This document shows positions 60,739-64,000 of a stretch of DNA of 64,000 bases, piece after piece. A program made the translations under genes and the position numbers. Under the pieces are notes generated by a model. It saw nothing but the letters and a program-made list of their open reading frames with translations, was not told where the DNA came from and ran no database searches. The DNA comes from Natrinema saccharevitans (GTDB lineage: Archaea; Halobacteriota; Halobacteria; Halobacteriales; Natrialbaceae), in contig NZ_LWLN01000001.1 of NCBI RefSeq assembly GCF_001953745.1, positions 2,604,001-2,668,000 of the forward strand, given 5' to 3'. Position 1 is the stretch's first letter. Each line of letters starts with the position of its first letter.

Positions 60739-61689
60739 TCAGTGACAGTGCGTGTCCAGATGCACGTCCCGGTCGGCATAGCGCGGACTCAGTTCGACAG
60801 TGGCGTGATCGACGCCGTGGCCGGCGAGTTCGTCGTGGACCCGCCCGACGACCGCCTCGGCCTCGGCCATCGTCTCGACGCCGGTCTCGACGTGGACCGT
60901 CGCGACCGTGATCCGACTGCAGATCTGCCACGCGTGGAAGTCGTCGACGCGGTCGACGCCGTCGATCGCCTCGAGGTCCGCCCGGATCGCCTCGCTCGCC
61001 AGCGGCGTCTTGAGGAAGAAGATCGCGCCGCTGCCCCGCAGGACCCGAACCGCCGACCACGCGACCACGGCCGCGATCAGCCCCGCGGTGATGGGGTCGA
61101 CGACGCGGACCCCGGTGACCTCGATCACGAGGACGGAGACGATGACGGCGATCGAGCCGCCGGCGTCGCCCAGCAGGTGGTAGAACGCGCCCTTCTCGTT
61201 GAGGCTCATCGCGTCGTCGTGGAGGATATAGACCGAGCCGACGTTGATCAGCAGGCCGCCGACGGCGATGGCGATCGTCGGGCCGGTCCCGATGGCGACC
61301 GGTTCGAGGAACCGCTGATAGGACTCCCAGAGAATGAAGCCGACCATCGGCAGGAGGAGCAGGCCGTTCAGGAACGCGGCGAACGGCTCGAGGCGGTGGA
61401 GCCCGTAGGACCAGCGGTCGCCGTTGCCGTACCCCTCGGCGACGCGGGCCGCGGCGAAGGCCATCACGTACGCCAGCGCGTCGAACAGCATGTGGACGGC
61501 GTCGCTGACGAGCGCGACCGAGCCGAACGCCAGCCCGCCCGCGAGTTCGACGAGGAAACCGACGACGTTGACGACGGAGACGGCGGCGAGTTTGCGACTG
61601 CTCGTGGAACCGCCGCCGTGGCCGTGATCGTGGTCGTGACCCGCGTGTGAACTCGAGTCGCGAGCGCGGGTCGACTCGTTGTGACCCAT
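60739..61689 (-). CDS. Cation diffusion facilitator metal transporter
   Basis: 316 aa. A His-rich N-terminal tail (SSHAGHDHDHGHGG) binds metal; six hydrophobic helices follow. Helix II has LVSDAVHMLFDALAY and helix V HLLGDAGGSIAVIV, which supply the paired Asp/His metal ligands of zinc-type CDF proteins. The C-terminal cytosolic domain (about 225-316) contains IDGVDRVDDFHAWQICSRITVATVHV, the usual metallochaperone-like fold. It exports Zn or a similar divalent ion in exchange for protons. A TATA-like TGATAAGTC is about 25 bases upstream. Confidence 0.92.
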   Translation of the reverse strand: MGHNESTRARDSSSHAGHDHDHGHGGGSTSSRKLAAVSVVNVVGFLVELAGGLAFGSVALVSDAVHMLFDALAYVMAFAAARVAEGYGNGDRWSYGLHRLEPFAAFLNGLLLLPMVGFILWESYQRFLEPVAIGTGPTIAIAVGGLLINVGSVYILHDDAMSLNEKGAFYHLLGDAGGSIAVIVSVLVIEVTGVRVVDPITAGLIAAVVAWSAVRVLRGSGAIFFLKTPLASEAIRADLEAIDGVDRVDDFHAWQICSRITVATVHVETGVETMAEAEAVVGRVHDELAGHGVDHATVELSPRYADRDVHLDTHCH

Positions 61690-61873
61690 CGTAGGTCAGT
61701 CTCGGGGAGCGCGACTTATCAAATCAGCTGCTATAAAACGGCGTTTCGACGGCAATTATTAGTAAACTATTGTGATTGAGTTAGTAACTGATCCCCCGTC
61801 GATCGGTCTGGGGCGGGCCCGGTCTCGTCGAGCGTGCCAAGAGTTACCCCGGAACCCGTCGTAACCCGCGTCC

Positions 61874-62476
61874 GTGTCGGACCCGATGCTCACGACGCGG
61901 CCCGTAGCGCGAACCGCGACGGGACACTGTACGGAACTGCTGTACGACGACGGCGCGAACGACGACGTGTTGGTCTGTGCGGCCCACGGCGGCGGGGTCG
62001 AGCCGGGGACCGGAGAGCAAGCCCTCGAACTCGCGACCCGGCTGCCCGACGCCAGTTGTTGGGCCTGCCTCGGCTACGACGAGGAGGACGCGTTCGAGGC
62101 GTGGCATCCGCCCTCGTCGGCCATCGAACCGGCCGACTACCCGCTGTTGTCGGCGATCGCCGGCCGCGGCTTCGAGACCGTCATCAGCCTCCACGGGCTC
62201 GCCGACGATCGGATCGTCGTCGGCGGCGGGATCGACGCCGCCGTCAAGCGACGCGTGCGCCGCCGCCTCGAGGACGTGGTCTCTCCCCCCGTCGAGGCGG
62301 CGTCGGACGGTCCCTACGCCGGCGTCAGTCCGGCCAACTTCGTCAACTGGCTCGCCGACGGGGACCGGGGCGGGCTCCAGCTCGAGCAGGGGCCCGCGGT
62401 CCGCGACGGCGAGCGCGAGGCGGTCGTCGCCGCGCTCGAGGCCCTCGTCGAAGACGGCGGCTGTCGACCGGACTGA
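61874..62476 (+). CDS. Poly-gamma-glutamate hydrolase-like protein (PF05908 type)
   Basis: 200 aa. The zinc-site pattern AAHGGGVEPGTGEQALELA near 36 and the later TVISLHGLADDRIVVGGG near 103 match the phage/Bacillus poly-gamma-glutamate hydrolase family (YmaC-like). GVSPANFVNWLAD and GGLQLEQGPAVR toward the end are also typical. Natural substrate in haloarchaea unknown; some make poly-gamma-glutamate. GTG at 61874 is used; an ATG 12 bases later is equally good. No signal peptide is seen, so it acts inside the cell. Confidence 0.8.
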   Translation: MSDPMLTTRPVARTATGHCTELLYDDGANDDVLVCAAHGGGVEPGTGEQALELATRLPDASCWACLGYDEEDAFEAWHPPSSAIEPADYPLLSAIAGRGFETVISLHGLADDRIVVGGGIDAAVKRRVRRRLEDVVSPPVEAASDGPYAGVSPANFVNWLADGDRGGLQLEQGPAVRDGEREAVVAALEALVEDGGCRPD

Positions 62477-62493
62477 GAGTCGGGCGCGTCGCG

Positions 62494-63441
62494 TCAGCCG
62501 TCGAGTCCGAGCGGGTCCGCGGCGACGAGGTCGTCGACGACCGCACCGGCGGCCCGGGCGGCGTTGTCGATCGCCAGCTCGAGGCTCGCGTCGCTACCGT
62601 CGAAGCTCTCCGCGGCCGACTGATCGGGTGCCGGCCGGTCGTAGTTGGCCACCGCCCGGACGCTCAGGTAGCGCTCGAACCGGTCGAACCGCTCGAGGGC
62701 GGTCGCCGTCGCCGCGTCCTCCATCTGGGTCGCGAGGTAGGGGGCGACGCCGTACTGCTCGCAGAGCCACGCGACCTCGCGTGCGCGCTCGCGACCGTGC
62801 CAGAACTCGTCGCCGCAGACGCTGGTCCCCGTCTCGACGGTCGGGCCCGCATTCGGCGCGTCGGAATACCGCCGCTGGTAGGCCCGGACGTCGTCGGCTT
62901 CGCGCAGATCGACGGTCGCGGCGGCCGATCGCGCGCGCTCGACGAGGCGAGGCTCGAGGCGGTGGACGTAGTCGCGGGGCCGGTACGCGAGGAGGTCGAG
63001 CCGGTCTGCCGGCTCGTCGGCCGCTGGAGTCGCGTCGCCGTCGCCGCGGTCCCAGCGGTGTTTCCGGTCCCAGTCGACGATCGCGTCGGCGACGACGGCC
63101 GAGCCGAGCGCGGTCCGAGCGGGCGGCCCGCCGGCGATTCCCGTCGAGACGACGTACGCCGACGAGAGGTCGACGCTGGGGGCCGCCAGCAGGGCGGTGA
63201 CGGTCGTCGCGGCGTCGCTCTTGCCGATCCCGGTCGTCGTGACGGCGACGCCGTCCTCGGCCACGTACAGCGGCGTGTCCGTCCCGGGGACCGCGACGGC
63301 GTCGGTGATCTCGGCGCGCTCGAGCCACGGGCGGCGTTCGGTAAGCGGCGGGTCGGCGACGGCCGGCAGCACGAGCGCGGCCGGCCGGACGGGCGCGTCG
63401 GGATCGGGATCGCGGGGCGTCGGGAGATCGCGGTCGCTCAT
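62494..63441 (-). CDS. Purine nucleoside permease/phosphorylase-like protein (NUP family)
   Basis: 315 aa. ALVLPAVADPPLTERRPWLE starts the domain; VAVTTTGIGKSDAATTVTALLA near 65, VVSTGIAGGPPARTALGSAVVAD near 97 and ATQMEDAATATAL near 238 match the nucleoside-permease/phosphorylase family (PF06516), which has a phosphorylase-like fold despite its name. No membrane helices are present, so it is a soluble enzyme, perhaps a nucleosidase. It is convergent with the hydrolase gene at 61874. Confidence 0.82.
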   Translation of the reverse strand: MSDRDLPTPRDPDPDAPVRPAALVLPAVADPPLTERRPWLERAEITDAVAVPGTDTPLYVAEDGVAVTTTGIGKSDAATTVTALLAAPSVDLSSAYVVSTGIAGGPPARTALGSAVVADAIVDWDRKHRWDRGDGDATPAADEPADRLDLLAYRPRDYVHRLEPRLVERARSAAATVDLREADDVRAYQRRYSDAPNAGPTVETGTSVCGDEFWHGRERAREVAWLCEQYGVAPYLATQMEDAATATALERFDRFERYLSVRAVANYDRPAPDQSAAESFDGSDASLELAIDNAARAAGAVVDDLVAADPLGLDG

Positions 63442-63520
63442 CGCGTTCGACTCAGTGCCGGCGGCGCAAGTATTTCGCCGTTCCGGAAGGGTTTCGGCCT
63501 CGCCGGTCGTCCGTCGGCCC

Positions 63521-64000
63521 GTGACGGACGACGCGGACCTCTCCCTCGCGGACGAGATCCTCGCCCGGGCGCGGATTCACGCCCGCGAGGTCGTCGCCGA
63601 GTACGACCTGCCGGTCGCGCTCGAGGCCCTCGAGTGGGCGATCTCGACGCGGGCCAGACGGCGGGCGGGCGCGTGTCGGTGGGACGCCGAGACGGAGACG
63701 GCGACGATCGTGCTGGCGCGGCGGGCCTACGAGGCGTACGACTGGCCCGCCTTCGCTGGGATCGTCAGGCACGAGCTCGTCCACGCCTGGGAGTTCCAGC
63801 GGTTCGGCGAGTCGGGTCACGGCCCCCGATTTCGAGAGCGGGCCGCCGCGCTCGAGGCACCGCGGCACTGCGAGGAGTTCGCCGACCCGCGCTATATCCT
63901 GCGGTGTCTCGAGCCGGGGTGTGACTGGCGCGCGAAGCGCCACCGGGCGTCGAAGCCGGTCAAATCGCCCGGCGGCTACCGTTGTGGGGCCTGTGGCGGG
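63521..64000 (+). CDS. SprT-like zinc metalloprotease, cut by the window edge
   Basis: 160 codons are visible from GTG 63521. The zinc protease motif is HELVHAWEF near 83, with the third ligand expected in HGPRF near 100. The C-terminal zinc ribbon begins with LRCLEPGCDW near 127-132 and YRCGACGG at the window's end. This is the SprT/Spartan layout of enzymes that cleave DNA-protein crosslinks in eukaryotes; archaeal roles are unproven. The stop codon is outside the window. Confidence 0.85.
   Translation, partial: MTDDADLSLADEILARARIHAREVVAEYDLPVALEALEWAISTRARRRAGACRWDAETETATIVLARRAYEAYDWPAFAGIVRHELVHAWEFQRFGESGHGPRFRERAAALEAPRHCEEFADPRYILRCLEPGCDWRAKRHRASKPVKSPGGYRCGACGG

Overview
This window comes from a halophilic archaeon (class Halobacteria). 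The DNA is strongly GC-rich, coding uses GC-rich third positions, and most predicted proteins are very acidic (runs of Asp/Glu). AT-rich TATA-like boxes sit about 25-30 bases before start codons, consistent with mostly leaderless mRNAs. Several families are haloarchaeal or archaeal: FtsZ1, CetZ, HalOD1, bacterio-opsin-activator (Bat) type regulators, a zinc finger of the HVO_0758 type, archaeal NAC, TFS and digeranylgeranylglycerophospholipid reductase. The gene content resembles, from memory, the Haloferax volcanii region around HVO_0708 to HVO_0790. The genus cannot be fixed from the sequence; the Natrialba/Natrinema/Haloterrigena group is a guess.

Layout. 0-5 kb: end of a PUA-domain tRNA-modification protein, an HD phosphohydrolase, an SDR, the nac-trmI pair, a phosphotransferase, transcription factor TFS and a small membrane protein. 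5-20 kb: MFS transporter, epoxide hydrolase, two uncharacterised haloarchaeal proteins around an array of hairpins, Nudix, an S10-like protein, M20 and M48 peptidases, a DUF4397 lipoprotein, the archaeal lipid reductase, ferredoxin, rhodanese/persulfide dioxygenase and a rubrerythrin-like protein. 19-28 kb: ftsZ1, D-aminoacyl-tRNA deacylase, a PAS/Bat regulator followed by a winged-helix regulator, a Na/Ca exchanger and shikimate dehydrogenase. 28-34 kb: an HhH protein and a chorismate-utilising cluster (component I, component II, class IV lyase) that looks like pabB-pabA-pabC. This cluster is split by an insert with a zinc-ribbon/HalOD1 gene pair and a clearly AT-rich membrane-anchored winged-helix gene. 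34-45 kb: a frameshifted membrane-protein gene, a saccharopine-dehydrogenase-like reductase, Rieske protein, two small regulators, a sugar nucleotidyltransferase, a multiply broken gene, diphthine-ammonia ligase, DUF373, SppA and an ATP-grasp enzyme. 45-56 kb: coiled-coil protein, a GH2 protein lacking both usual catalytic glutamates, a CetZ tubulin, an epimerase-like SDR, a DHH phosphoesterase, a PfkB kinase, a zinc finger, a GT81-like glycosyltransferase, a Nudix pair and an alkyltransferase-like protein. 56-64 kb: trpCBA with two TGTACA half-sites at its start, ADH synthase (archaeal shikimate entry), a CDF metal transporter, and a few small hydrolases.

How genes fit together. ADH synthase, shikimate dehydrogenase, pabABC and trpCBA cover the start, middle and branches of aromatic/folate biosynthesis. 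FtsZ1 and CetZ are both present, so division and shape functions lie in one neighbourhood. NAC-TrmI, TFS, DtdA, Dph6 and the PUA protein form an information-processing background.

Beyond genes, the window carries two families of roughly 80-bp imperfect palindromes. Family A has three copies, two starting right after a stop codon. Family B has four copies, two in opposite orientation around the GT81-like gene, one of which supplies that gene's last codons and stop. There is also a population of 15-30 bp perfect hairpins, found between genes and in frame inside coding genes. No rRNA, tRNA, CRISPR array or insertion-sequence transposase was seen.
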